This document shows, piece after piece, positions 12,160 to 24,756 of a stretch of DNA of 64,000 nucleotides (position 1 is its first letter; every line of letters begins with the position of its first letter). Origin of the DNA: Auanema rhodensis (taxonomy: Eukaryota > Nematoda > Chromadorea > Rhabditida > Rhabditidae). The DNA lies in assembly GCA_964057225.1 (NCBI GenBank), contig OZ059899.1:10912001-10976000 (forward strand), written 5' to 3'. The translations under genes and the position numbers were made by a program. The notes under the pieces are model-generated. The model was not told the origin of the DNA and made no database searches. It saw nothing but the letters and a program-made list of their open reading frames with translations.

Positions 12160-12507
12160 ATGAATGCAGATATTCTCAATTCCGATTCATTAACTAGATC
12201 GTGGTCAGCATTTTACAACATTGATAAAATAGAAACTGAGAAAAAACATCAACAAATGACACTATTAACTTGGTTTTTTGAACAGCTTTTTTATATTTCT
12301 TTTTTCACTATGAGAGAACTTATATTTATTGCTTTTTCAAAATTTTCCATTTTTAACATTATACATCTTGACTATCACACATTGAGAACAACAGTTGGCA
12401 ATGTTGGTTGTCACGTCATATTTCATGCAGTTAGATTTTCAGACACATTAATACCTTTAACCATTCTTCTTATGAGTTTTGTAACGATAGATCGTAATAG
12501 GATATGA
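12160..12507 (+). other. Representative spacer reading frame (115 codons), possible GPCR fossil; not called a gene
   Basis: Almost every unit keeps a 65-codon frame starting MRELIF, extended upstream to 115 codons where a nearby A-run has the right length. Its second half resembles TM3 of a rhodopsin-type or nematode chemoreceptor GPCR: a Cys at frame residue 34 of the short form, a hydrophobic stretch (about 46-60), then TIDRNR where a DRY-like motif would sit. It stops directly after that. No start context, splice sites or other TM segments were found. Variation between units includes amino-acid changes and a 10-bp frameshift in one unit. Its conservation is explained by the youth of the array rather than by selection. 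Confidence 0.25.
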
Positions 12508-12706
12508 ATTGCTATAATATGAAAAAATACAAGACATAGTCAACATTGATTTCCCCAAATAGTATCATGTTTGCTTGTTATTCAATTATAACACTTTTTT
12601 TTTGATTGTTTTCTTGAAATATTCTTTTTTTTCTTTAACAAAGTTATGACTGAGATCAAAATTTGAACTTACTTTTGAACAATTAAACAGAAATTTAGAA
12701 AATATT

Positions 12707-12780
12707 TGCCGCCAGCAGGGGTCGAACCTGCGACCTTGGGCTTATTAGACCCACGCTCTAACCGACTGAGCTATGGCGGC
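12707..12780 (-). tRNA. tRNA-Ile(AAU), copy 18
   Basis: Gene identical to copy 1; spacing 665. The terminator run is shortened to T4. Confidence 0.94.
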
Positions 12781-13371
12781 TACGAAAGTACGAAATAACA
12801 AAGCGCTGATTATAGGAAACGTGAATGAATGCAGATATTCTCAATTCCGATTCATTAACTAGATCGTGGTCAGCATTTTACAACATTGATAAAATAGAAA
12901 CTGAGAAAAAACATCAACAAATGACACTATTAACTTGGTTTTTTGAACAGCTTTTTTATATTTCTTTTTTCACTATTAGAGAACTTATATTTATTGCTTT
13001 TTCAAAATTTTCCATTTTTAACATTATACATCTTGACTATCACACATTGAGAACAACAGTTGGCAATGTTGGTTGTCACGTCATATTTCATGCAGTTAGA
13101 TTTTCAGACACATTAATACCTTTAACCATTCTTCTTATGAGTTTTGTAACGATAGATCGTAATAGGATATGAATTGCTATAATATGAAAAAATACAAGAC
13201 ATAGTCAACATTGATTTCCCCAAATAGTATCATGTTTGCTTGTTATTCAATTATAACACTTTTTTTTTGATTGTTTTCTTGAAATATTCTTTTTTTTCTT
13301 TAACAAAGTTATGACTGAGATCAAAATTCGAACTTACTTTTGAACAATTAAACAGAAATTTAAAAAATATT

Positions 13372-13445
13372 TGCCGCCAGCAGGGGTCGAACCTGCGACC
13401 TTGGGCTTATTAGACCCACGCTCTAACCGACTGAGCTATGGCGGC
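13372..13445 (-). tRNA. tRNA-Ile(AAU), copy 19
   Basis: Identical to copy 1; spacing 665. Confidence 0.95.
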
Positions 13446-14037
13446 TACGAAAGTACGAAATTACAAAGCGCTGATTATAGGAAACGTGAATGAATGCAGA
13501 TATTCTCAATTCCGATTCATTAACTAGATCGTGGTCAGCATTTTACAACATTGATAAAATAGAAACTGAGAAAAAAACATCAACAAATGACACTATTAAC
13601 TTGGTTTTTTAACAGCTTTTTTATATTTCTTTTTTCACTATGAGAGAACTTATATTTATTGCTTTTTCAAAATTTTCCATTTTTAACATTATACATCTTG
13701 ACTATCACACATTGAGAACAACAGTTGGCAATGTTGGTTGTCACGTCATGTTTCATGCAGTTAGATTTTCAGACACATTAATACCTTTGACCATTCTTCT
13801 TATGAGTTTTGTAACGATAGATCGTAATAGGAAATGAATTGCTATAATATGAAAAAATACAAGACATAGTCAACATTGATTTCCGAAAATAGTATCATGT
13901 TTGCTTGTTATTCAATTAGAACACTTATTTTTTGATTGTTTTCTTGAAATATTCTTTTTTTTTCTTTAACAAAGTTATGACTGAGATCAAAATTTGAACT
14001 TACTTTTGAACAATTAAACAGAAATTTAAAAAATATT

Positions 14038-14111
14038 TGCCGCCAGCAGGGGTCGAACCGGCGACCTTGGGCTTATTAGACCCACGCTCTAACCGACTGA
14101 GCTATGGCGGC
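14038..14111 (-). tRNA. tRNA-Ile(AAU), copy 20, variant
   Basis: Spacing 666. A51 is C, breaking the 51-63 pair in the middle of the T stem. Confidence 0.82.
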
Positions 14112-14703
14112 TACGAAAGTACGAAATAACAAAGCGCTGATTATAGGAAACGTGAATGAATGCAGATATTCTCAATTCCGATTCATTAACTAGATCGTGG
14201 TCAGCATTTTACAACATTGATAAAATAGAAACTGAGAAAAAACATCAACAAATGACACTATTAACTTGGTTTTTTGAACAGCTTTTTTATATTTCTTTTT
14301 TCACTATGAGAGAACTTATATTTATTGCTTTTTCAAAATTTTCCATTTTTAACATTATACATCTTGACTATCACACATTGAGAACAACAGTTGGCAATGT
14401 TGGTTGTCACGTCATGTTTCATGCAGTTAGATTTTCAGACACATTAATACCTTTGACCATTCTTCTTATGAGTTTTGTAACGATAGATCGTAATAGGAAA
14501 TGAATTGCTATAATATGAAAAAATACAAGACATAGTCAACATTGATTTCCCCAAATAGTATCATGTTTGCTTGTTATTCAATTAGAACACTTTTTTTTTG
14601 ATTGTTTTCTTGAAATATTCTTTTTTTTTCTTTAACAAAGTTATGACTGAGATCAAAATTTGAACTTACTTTTGAACAATTAAACAGAAATTTAAAAAAT
14701 ATT

Positions 14704-14777
14704 TGCCGCCAGCAGGGGTCGAACCTGCGACCTTGGGCTTATTAGACCCACGCTCTAACCGACCGAGCTATGGCGGC
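14704..14777 (-). tRNA. tRNA-Ile(AAU), copy 21, A14G variant
   Basis: Spacing 666. The nearly universal A14, which pairs with U8 in the tRNA core and lies in box A, is G. Function is doubtful. Copy 32 carries the same change. Confidence 0.78.
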
Positions 14778-15369
14778 TACGAAAGTACGAAATAACAAAG
14801 CGCTGATTATAGGAAACGTGAATGAATGAGATATTCTCAATTCCGATTCATTAACTAGATCGTGGTCAGCATTTTACAACATTGATAAAATAGAAACTGA
14901 GAAAAAAACATCAACAAATGACACTATTAACTTGGTTTTTTTAACAGCTTTTTTATATTTCTTTTTTCACTATGAGAGAACTTATATTTATTGCTTTTTC
15001 AAAATTTTCCATTTTTAACATTATACATCTTGACTATCACACATTGAGAACAACAGTTGGCAATGTTGGTTGTCACGTCATGTTTCATGCAGTTAGATTT
15101 TCAGACACATTAATACCTTTGACCATTCTTCTTATGAGTTTTGTAACGATAGATCGTAATAGGAAATGAATTGCTATAATATGAAAAAATACAAGACATA
15201 GTCAACATTGATTTCCCCAAATAGTATCATGTTTGCTTGTTATTCAATTAGAACACTTATTTTTTGATTGTTTTCTTGAAATATTCTTTTTTTTTCTTTA
15301 ACAAAGTTATGACTGAGATCAAAATTTGAACTTACTTTTGAACAATTAAACAGAAATTTAAAAAATATT

Positions 15370-15443
15370 TGCCGCCAGCAGGGGTCGAACCTGCGACCTT
15401 GGGCTTATTAGACCCACGCTCTAACCGACTGAGCTATGGCGGC
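15370..15443 (-). tRNA. tRNA-Ile(AAU), copy 22
   Basis: Identical to copy 1; spacing 666. Confidence 0.95.
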
Positions 15444-16035
15444 TACGAAAGTACGAAATAACAAAGCGCTGATTATAGGAAACGTGAATGAATGCAGATA
15501 TTCTCAATTCCGATTCATTAACTAGATCGTGGTCAGCATTTTACAACATTGATAAAATAGAAACTGAGAAAAAACATCAACAAATGACACTATTAACTTG
15601 GTTTTTTGAACAGCTTTTTTATATTTCTTTTTTCATTATGAGAGAACTCATATTTATTGCTTTTTCAAAATTTTCCATTTTTAACATTATACATCTTGAC
15701 TATCACACATTGAGAACAACAGTTGGCAATGTTGGTTGTCACGTCATATTTCATGCAGTTAGATTTTCAGACACATTAATACCTTTGACCATTCTTCTTA
15801 TGAGTTTTGTAACGATAGATCGTAATAGGAAATGAATTGCTATAATATGAAAAAATACAAGACATAGTCAACATTGATTTCCGAAAATAGTATCATGTTT
15901 GCTTGTTATTCAATTAGAACACTTATTTTTTGATTATTTTCTTGAAATATTCTTTTTTTTTCTTTAACAAAGTTATGACTGAGATCAAAATTTGAACTTA
16001 CTTTTGAACAATTAAACAGAAATTTAAAAAATATT

Positions 16036-16109
16036 TGCCGCCAGCAGGGGTCGAACCTGCGACCTTGGGCTTATTAGACCCACGCTCTAACCGACTGAGC
16101 TATGGCGGC
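16036..16109 (-). tRNA. tRNA-Ile(AAU), copy 23
   Basis: Identical to copy 1; spacing 666. Confidence 0.95.
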
Positions 16110-16700
16110 TACGAAAGTACGAAATAACAAAGCGCTGATTATAGGAAACGTGAATGAATGCAGATATTCTCAATTCCGATTCATTAACTAGATCGTGGTC
16201 AGCATTTTACAACATTGATAAAATAGAAACTGAGAAAAAACATCAACAAATGACACTATTAACTTGGTTTTTTGAACAGCTTTTTTATATTTCTTTTTTC
16301 ACTATGAGAGAACTTATATTTATTGCTTTTTCAAAATTTTCCATTTTTAACATTATACATCTTGACTATCACACATTGAGAACAACAGTTGGCAATGTTG
16401 GTTGTCACGTCATATTTCATGCAGTTAGATTTTCAGACACATTAATACCTTTAACCATTCTTCTTATGAGTTTTGTAACGATAGATCGTAATAGGATATG
16501 AATTGCTATAATATGAAAAAATACAAGACATAGTCAACATTGATTTCCCCAAATAGTATCATGTTTGCTTGTTATTCAATTATAACACTTTTTTTTTGAT
16601 TGTTTTCTTGAAATATTCTTTTTTTTCTTTAACAAAGTTATGACTGAGATCAAAATTTGAACTTACTTTTGAACAATTAAACAGAAATTTAGAAAATATT

Positions 16701-16774
16701 TGCCGCCAGCAGGGGTCGAACCTGCGACCTTGGGCTTATTAGACCCACGCTCTAACCGACTGAGCTATGGCGGC
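16701..16774 (-). tRNA. tRNA-Ile(AAU), copy 24
   Basis: Gene identical to copy 1; spacing 665. Terminator run shortened to T4, as in copy 18. Confidence 0.94.
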
Positions 16775-17365
16775 TACGAAAGTACGAAATAACAAAGCGC
16801 TGATTATAGGAAACGTGAATGAATGCAGATATTCTCAATTCCGATTCATTAACTAGATCGTGGTCAGCATTTTACAACATTGATAAAATAGAAACTGAGA
16901 AAAAACATCAACAAATGACACTATTAACTTGGTTTTTTGAACAGCTTTTTTATATTTCTTTTTTCACTATTAGAGAACTTATATTTATTGCTTTTTCAAA
17001 ATTTTCCATTTTTAACATTATACATCTTGACTATCACACATTGAGAACAACAGTTGGCAATGTTGGTTGTCACGTCATATTTCATGCAGTTAGATTTTCA
17101 GACACATTAATACCTTTAACCATTCTTCTTATGAGTTTTGTAACGATAGATCGTAATAGGATATGAATTGCTATAATATGAAAAAATACAAGACATAGTC
17201 AACATTGATTTCCCCAAATAGTATCATGTTTGCTTGTTATTCAATTATAACACTTTTTTTTTGATTGTTTTCTTGAAATATTCTTTTTTTTCTTTAACAA
17301 AGTTATGACTGAGATCAAAATTCGAACTTACTTTTGAACAATTAAACAGAAATTTAAAAAATATT

Positions 17366-17439
17366 TGCCGCCAGCAGGGGTCGAACCTGCGACCTTGGGC
17401 TTATTAGACCCACGCTCTAACCGACTGAGCTATGGCGGC
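17366..17439 (-). tRNA. tRNA-Ile(AAU), copy 25
   Basis: Identical to copy 1; spacing 665. Confidence 0.95.
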
Positions 17440-18031
17440 TACGAAAGTACGAAATTACAAAGCGCTGATTATAGGAAACGTGAATGAATGCAGATATTCT
17501 CAATTCCGATTCATTAACTAGATCGTGGTCAGCATTTTACAACATTGATAAAATAGAAACTGAGAAAAAAACATCAACAAATGACACTATTAACTTGGTT
17601 TTTTAACAGCTTTTTTATATTTCTTTTTTCACTATGAGAGAACTTATATTTATTGCTTTTTCAAAATTTTCCATTTTTAACATTATACATCTTGACTATC
17701 ACACATTGAGAACAACAGTTGGCAATGTTGGTTGTCACGTCATATTTCATGCAGTTAGATTTTCAGACACATTAATACCTTTAACCATTCTTCTTATGAG
17801 TTTTGTAACGATAGATCGTAATAGGAAATGAATTGCTATAATATGAAAAAATACAAGACATAGTCAACATTGATTTCCCCAAATAGTATCATGTTTGCTT
17901 GTTATTCAATTAGAACACTTTTTTTTTTGATTGTTTTCTTGAAATATTCTTTTTTTTCTTTAACAAAGTTATGACTGAGATCAAAATTTGAACTTACTTT
18001 TGAACAATTAAACAGAAATTTAAAAAATATT

Positions 18032-18105
18032 TGCCGCCAGCAAGGGTCGAATCTGCGACCTTGGGCTTATTAGACCCACGCTCTAACCGACTGAGCTATG
18101 GCGGC
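18032..18105 (-). tRNA. tRNA-Ile(AAU), copy 26, T-arm/box B variant, likely pseudogene
   Basis: Spacing 666. G53 is A and C62 is U. The conserved G53-C61 pair becomes an A-C mismatch and box B GGTTCGA becomes GATTCGA, so both TFIIIC binding and folding should suffer. Confidence 0.75.
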
Positions 18106-18698
18106 TACGAAAGTACGAAATAACAAAGCGCTGATTATAGGAAACGTGAATGAATGCAGATATTCTCAATTCCGATTCATTAACTAGATCGTGGTCAGCA
18201 TTTTACAACATTGATAAAATAGAAACTGAGAAAAAAACATCAACAAATGACACTATTAACTTGGTTTTTTTAACAGCTTTTTTATATTTCTTTTTTCACT
18301 ATGAGAGAACTTATATTTATTGCTTTTTCAAAATGTTCCATTTTTAACATTATACATCTTGACTATCACACATTGAGAACAACAGTTGGCAATGTTGGTT
18401 GTCACGTCATATTTCATGCAGTTAGATTTTCAGACACATTAATACCTTTAACCATTCTTCTTATGAGTTTTGTAACGATAGATCGTAATAGGATATGAAT
18501 TGCTATAATATGAAAAAATACAAGACATAGTCAACATTGATTTCCCCAAATAGTATCATGTTTGCTTGTTATTCAATTAGAACACTTTTTTTTTGATTGT
18601 TTTCTTGAAATATTCTTTTTTTTTCTTTAACAAAGTTATGACTGAGATCAAAATTTGAACTTACTTTTGAACAATTAAACAGAAATTTAGAAAATATT

Positions 18699-18772
18699 TG
18701 CCGCCAGCAGGGGTCGAACCTGCGACCTTGGGCTTATTAGACCCACGCTCTAACCGACTGAGCTATGGCGGC
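18699..18772 (-). tRNA. tRNA-Ile(AAU), copy 27
   Basis: Gene identical to copy 1; spacing 667. Terminator run shortened to T4. Confidence 0.94.
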
Positions 18773-19364
18773 TACGAAAGTACGAAATAACAAAGCGCTG
18801 ATTATAGGAAACGTGAATGAATGCAGATATTCTCAATTCCGATTCATTAACTAGATCGTGGTCAGCATATTACAACATTGATAAAATAGAAACTGAGAAA
18901 AAAACATCAACAAATGACACTATTAACTTGGTTTTTTAACATCTTTTTTATATTTCTTTTTTCACTATGAGAGAACTTATATTTATTGCTTTTTCAAAAT
19001 TTTCCATTTTTAATATTATACATCTTGACTATCACACATTGAGAACAACAGTTGGCAATGTTGGTTGTCACGTCATATTTCATGCAGTTAGATTTTCAGA
19101 CACATTAATACCTTTAACCATTCTTCTTATGAGTTTTGTAACGATAGATCGTAATAGGATATGAATTGCTATAATATGAAAAAATACAAGACATAGTCAA
19201 CATTGATTTCCCCAAATAGTATCATGTTTGCTTGTTATTCAATTAGAACACTTATTTTTTGATTGTTTTCTTGAAATATTCTTTTTTTTTCTTTAACAAA
19301 GTTATGACTGAGATCAAAATTTGAACTTACTTTTGAACAATTAAACAGAAATTTAAAAAATATT

Positions 19365-19438
19365 TGCCGCCAGCAGGGGTCGAACCTGCGACCTTGGGCT
19401 TATTAGACCCACGCTCTAACCGACTGAGCTATGGCGGC
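19365..19438 (-). tRNA. tRNA-Ile(AAU), copy 28
   Basis: Identical to copy 1; spacing 666. The 5' flank has acgatataac for acgaaataac, shared with copies 29 and 31. Confidence 0.95.
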
Positions 19439-20020
19439 TACGAAAGTACGATATAACAAAGCGCTGATTATAGGAAACGTGAATGAATGCAGATATTCTC
19501 AATTCCGATTCATTAACTAGATCGTGGTCAGCATTTTACAACATTGATAAAATAGAAACTGAGAAAAAAACATCAACAAATGACACTATTAACTTGGTTT
19601 TTTAACAGCTTTTTTATATTTCTTTTTTCACTATGAGAGAACTTATATTTATTGCTTTTTCAAAATTAACATTATACATCTTGACTATCACACATTGAGA
19701 ACAACAGTTGGCAATGTTGGTTGTCACGTCATGTTTCATGCAGTTAGATTTTCAGACACATTAATACCTTTGACCACTCTTCTTATGAGTTTTGTAACGA
19801 TAGATCGTAATAGGAAATGAATTGCTATGATATGAAAAAATACAAGACATAGTCAACATTGATTTCCCCAAATAGTATCATGTTTGCTTGTTATTCAATT
19901 AGAACACTTATTTTTTGATTGTTTTCTTGAAATATTCTTTTTTTTTCTTTAACAAAGTTATGACTGAGATCAAAATTTGAACTTACTTTTGAACAATTAA
20001 ACAGAAATTTAAAAAATATT

Positions 20021-20094
20021 TGCCGCCAGCAGGGGTCGAACCTGCGACCTTGGGCTTATTAGACCCACGCTCTAACCGACTGAGCTATGGCGGC
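20021..20094 (-). tRNA. tRNA-Ile(AAU), copy 29
   Basis: Identical to copy 1. Spacing is only 656 because the spacer near 19667 lacks 10 bp. Confidence 0.95.
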
Positions 20095-20686
20095 TACGAA
20101 AGTACGATATAACAAAGCGCTGATTATAGGAAACGTGAATGAATGCAGATATTCTCAATTCCGATTCATTAACTAGATCGTGGTCAGCATTTTACAACAT
20201 TGATAAAATAGAAACTGAGAAAAAACATCAACAAATGACACTATTAACTTGGTTTTTTGAACAGCTTTTTTATATTTCTTTTTTCACTATGAGAGAACTT
20301 ATATTTATTGCTTTTTCAAAATTTTCCATTTTTAACATTATACATCTTGACTATCACACATTGAGAACAACAGTTGGCAATGTTGGTTGTCACGTCATAT
20401 TTCATGCAGTTAGATTTTCAGACACATTAATACCTTTGACCATTCTTCTTATGAGTTTTGTAACGATAGATCGTAATAGGAAATGAATTGCTATAATATG
20501 AAAAAATACAAGACATAGTCAACATTGATTTCCGAAAATAGTATCATGTTTGCTTGTTATTCAATTAGAACACTTATTTTTTGATTGTTTTTTTGAAATA
20601 TTCTTTTTTTTTCTTCAACAAAGTTATGACTGAGATCAAAATTTGAACTTACTTTTGAACAATTAAACAGAAATTTAAAAAATATT

Positions 20687-20760
20687 TGCCGCCAGCAGGG
20701 GTCGAACCTGCGACCTTGGGCTTATTAGACCCACGCTCTAACCGACTGAGCTATGGCGGC
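20687..20760 (-). tRNA. tRNA-Ile(AAU), copy 30
   Basis: Identical to copy 1; spacing 666. Confidence 0.95.
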
Positions 20761-21353
20761 TACGAAAGTACGAAATAACAAAGCGCTGATTATAGGAAAC
20801 GTGAATGAATGCAGATATTCTCAATTCCGATTCATTAACTAGATCGTGGTCAGCATTTTACAACATTGATAAAATAGAAACTGAGAAAAAAACATCAACA
20901 AATGACACTATTAACTTGGTTTTTTTAACAGCTTTTTTATATTTCTTTTTTCACTATGAGAGAACTTATATTTATTGCTTTTTCAAAATTTTCCATTTTT
21001 AACATTATACATCTTGACTATCACACATTGAGAACAACAGTTGGCAATGTTGGTTGTCACGTCATGTTTCATGCAGTTAGATTTTCAGACACATTAATAC
21101 CTTTGACCATTCTTCTTATGAGTTTTGTAACGATAGATCGTAATAGGAAATGAATTGCTATAATATGAAAAAATACGAGACATAGTCAACATTGATTTCC
21201 CCAAATAGTATCATGTTTGCTTGTTATTCAATTAGAACACTTATTTTTTGATTGTTTTCTTGAAATATTCTTTTTTTTTCTTTAACAAAGTTATGACTGA
21301 GATCAAAATTTGAACTTACTTTTGAACAATTAAACAGAAATTTAAAAAATATT

Positions 21354-21427
21354 TGCCGCCAGCAGGGGTCGAACCTGCGACCTTGGGCTTATTAGACCCA
21401 CGCTCTAACCGACTGAGCTATGGCGGC
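21354..21427 (-). tRNA. tRNA-Ile(AAU), copy 31
   Basis: Identical to copy 1; spacing 667. Confidence 0.95.
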
Positions 21428-22019
21428 TACGAAAGTACGATATAACAAAGCGCTGATTATAGGAAACGTGAATGAATGCAGATATTCTCAATTCCGATTC
21501 ATTAACTAGATCGTGGTCAGCATTTTACAACATTGATAAAATAGAAACTGAGAAAAAAACATCAACAAATAACACTATTAACTTGGTTTTTTAACAGCTT
21601 TTTTATATTTCTTTTTTCACTATGAGAGAACTTATATTTATTGCTTTTTCAAAATTTTCCATTTTTAACATTATACATCTTGACTATCACACATTGAGAA
21701 CAACAGTTGGCAATGTTGGTTGTCACGTCATATTTCATGCAGTTAGATTTTCAGACACATTAATACCTTTGACCATTCTTCTTATGAGTTTTGTAACAAT
21801 AGATCGTAATAGGAAATGAATTGCTATAATATGAAAAAATACAAGACATAGTCAACATTGATTTCCAAAAATAGTATCATGTTTGCTTGTTATTCAATTA
21901 GAACACTTATTTTTTGATTGTTTTCTTGAAATATTCTTTTTTTTTCTTTAACAAAGTTATGACTGAGATCAAAATTTGAACTTACTTTTGAACAATTAAA
22001 CAGAAATTTAAAAAATATT

Positions 22020-22093
22020 TGCCGCCAGCAGGGGTCGAACCTGCGACCTTGGGCTTATTAGACCCACGCTCTAACCGACCGAGCTATGGCGGC
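22020..22093 (-). tRNA. tRNA-Ile(AAU), copy 32, A14G variant
   Basis: Spacing 666. Same A14G change as copy 21. Confidence 0.78.
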
Positions 22094-22685
22094 TACGAAA
22101 GTACGAAATAACAAAGCGCTGATTATAGGAAACGTGAATGAATGAGATATTCTCAATTCCGATTCATTAACTAGATCGTGGTCAGCATTTTACAACATTG
22201 ATAAAATAGAAACTGAGAAAAAAACATCAACAAATGACACTATTAACTTGGTTTTTTTAACAGCTTTTTTATATTTCTTTTTTCACTATGAGAGAACTTA
22301 TATTTATTGCTTTTTCAAAATTTTCCATTTTTAACATTATACATCTTGACTATCACACATTGAGAACAACAGTTGGCAATGTTGGTTGTCACGTCATGTT
22401 TCATGCAGTTAGATTTTCAGACACATTAATACCTTTGACCATTCTTCTTATGAGTTTTGTAACGATAGATCGTAATAGGAAATGAATTGCTATAATATGA
22501 AAAAATACAAGACATAGTCAACATTGATTTCCCCAAATAGTATCATGTTTGCTTGTTATTCAATTAGAACACTTATTTTTTGATTGTTTTCTTGAAATAT
22601 TCTTTTTTTTTCTTTAACAAAGTTATGACTGAGATCAAAATTTGAACTTACTTTTGAACAATTAAACAGAAATTTAAAAAATATT

Positions 22686-22759
22686 TGCCGCCAGCAGGGG
22701 TCGAACCTGCGACCTTGGGCTTATTAGACCCACGCTCTAACCGACTGAGCTATGGCGGC
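22686..22759 (-). tRNA. tRNA-Ile(AAU), copy 33
   Basis: Identical to copy 1; spacing 666. Confidence 0.95.
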
Positions 22760-23351
22760 TACGAAAGTACGAAATAACAAAGCGCTGATTATAGGAAACG
22801 TGAATGAATGCAGATATTCTCAATTCCGATTCATTAACTAGATCGTGGTCAGCATTTTACAACATTGATAAAATAGAAACTGAGAAAAAACATCAACAAA
22901 TGACACTATTAACTTGGTTTTTTGAACAGCTTTTTTATATTTCTTTTTTCACTATGAGAGAACTCATATTTATTGCTTTTTCAAAATTTTCCATTTTTAA
23001 CATTATACATCTTGACTATCACACATTGAGAACAACAGTTGGCAATGTTGGTTGTCACGTCATATTTCATGCAGTTAGATTTTCAGACACATTAATACCT
23101 TTGACCATTCTTCTTATGAGTTTTGTAACGATAGATCGTAATAGGAAATGAATTGCTATAATATGAAAAAATACAAGACATAGTCAACATTGATTTCCGA
23201 AAATAGTATCATGTTTGCTTGTTATTCAATTAGAACACTTATTTTTTGATTGTTTTTTTGAAATATTCTTTTTTTTTCTTCAACAAAGTTATGACTGAGA
23301 TCAAAATTTGAACTTACTTTTGAACAATTAAACAGAAATTTAAAAAATATT

Positions 23352-23425
23352 TGCCGCCAGCAGGGGTCGAACCTGCGACCTTGGGCTTATTAGACCCACG
23401 CTCTAACCGACTGAGCTATGGCGGC
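23352..23425 (-). tRNA. tRNA-Ile(AAU), copy 34
   Basis: Identical to copy 1; spacing 666. Confidence 0.95.
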
Positions 23426-24017
23426 TACGAAAGTACGAAATAACAAAGCGCTGATTATAGGAAACGTGAATGAATGCAGATATTCTCAATTCCGATTCAT
23501 TAACTAGTCGTGGTCAGCATTTTACAACATTGATAAAATAGAAACTGAGAAAAAAACATCAACAAATGACACTATTAACTTGGTTTTTTTAACAGCTTTT
23601 TTATATTTCTTTTTTCACTATGAGAGAACTTATATTTATTGCTTTTTCAAAATTTTCCATTTTTAACATTATACATCTTGACTATCACACATTGAGAACA
23701 ACAGTTGGCAATGTTGGTTGTCACGTCATGTTTCATGCAGTTAGATTTTCAGACACATTAATACCTTTGACCATTCTTCTTATGAGTTTTGTAACGATAG
23801 ATCGTAATAGGAAATGAATTGCTATAATATGAAAAAATACAAGACATAGTCAACATTGATTTCCCCAAATAGTATCATGTTTGCTTGTTATTCAATTAGA
23901 ACACTTATTTTTTGATTGTTTTCTTGAAATATTCTTTTTTTTTCTTTAACAAAGTTATGACTGAGATCAAAATTTGAACTTACTTTTGAACAATTAAACA
24001 GAAATTTAAAAAATATT

Positions 24018-24091
24018 TGCCGCCAGCAGGGGTCGAACCTGCGACCTTGGGCTTATTAGACCCACGCTCTAACCGACTGAACTATAGCGGC
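24018..24091 (-). tRNA. tRNA-Ile(AAU), copy 35, variant
   Basis: Spacing 666. C6 and C11 are both U, turning C6-G67 and C11-G24 into wobble pairs and altering box A (TAGTTCAGTCGG). Confidence 0.8.
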
Positions 24092-24682
24092 TACGAAAGT
24101 ACGAAATAACAAAGCGCTGATTATAGGAAACGTGAATGAATGCAGATATTCTCAATTCCGATTCATTAACTAGATCGTGGTCAGCATTTTACAACATTGA
24201 TAAAATAGAAACTGAGAAAAAAACATCAACAAATAACACTATTAACTTGGTTTTTTAACAGCTTTTTTATATTTCTTTTTTCACTATGAGAGAACTTATA
24301 TTTATTGCTTTTTCAAAATTTTCCATTTTTAACATTATACATCTTGACTATCACACATTGAGAACAACAGTTGGCAATGTTGGTTGTCACGTCATATTTC
24401 ATGCAGTTAGATTTTCAGACACATTAATACCTTTGACCATTCTTCTTATGAGTTTTGTAACAATAGATCGTAATAGGAAATGAATTGCTATAATATGAAA
24501 AAATACAAGACATAGTCAACATTGATTTCCAAAAATAGTATCATGTTTGTTTGTTATTCAATTAGAACACTTATTTTTTGATTGTTTTCTTGAAATATTC
24601 TTTTTTTTCTTTAACAAAGTTATGACTGAGATCAAAATTTGAACTTACTTTTGAACAATTAAACAGAAATTTAAAAAATATT

Positions 24683-24756
24683 TGCCGCCAGCAGGGGTCA
24701 AACCTGCGACCTTGGGCTTATTAGACCCACGCTCTAACCGACTGAGCTATGGCGGC
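24683..24756 (-). tRNA. tRNA-Ile(AAU), copy 36, C56U variant
   Basis: Spacing 665. The invariant C56 of the T loop, which pairs with G19 in the tRNA elbow and is central to box B, is U. Likely weak or dead. Confidence 0.77.

Larger units (their letters stand above)
11820..13740. repeat. Block duplicated 3994 bp downstream (6 units)
   Basis: It shares rare variants with 15814-17734: the broken terminator run tttagaaaat (near 12690 and 16685), aaattcgaac (near 13325 and 17320), cactattaga in the spacer (near 12973 and 16967) and cgaaattaca (near 13457 and 17452). The offset is a constant 3994 bp. The ends are approximate, set where the two stretches begin to differ. Confidence 0.8.
14700..15920. 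repeat. Block duplicated 7316 bp downstream (11 units)
   Basis: It shares with 22016-23236 the A14G tRNA change, the spacer variant gaatgagatatt and, in the next unit, gaactcatatt. The offset is constant at 7316 bp. Both flanks then differ, so the block is about 1.2 kb. Confidence 0.8.
15814..17734. repeat. Second copy of the 11820-13740 block
   Basis: See the first copy for the shared marker variants; the offset is 3994 bp. Confidence 0.8.
22016..23236. repeat. Second copy of the 14700-15920 block
   Basis: See the first copy for the shared marker variants. The tail of this block also shares a variant (gtttttttgaaat with ttcttcaac) with 20590-20625, an offset of 2665 bp or 4 units. Confidence 0.8.
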
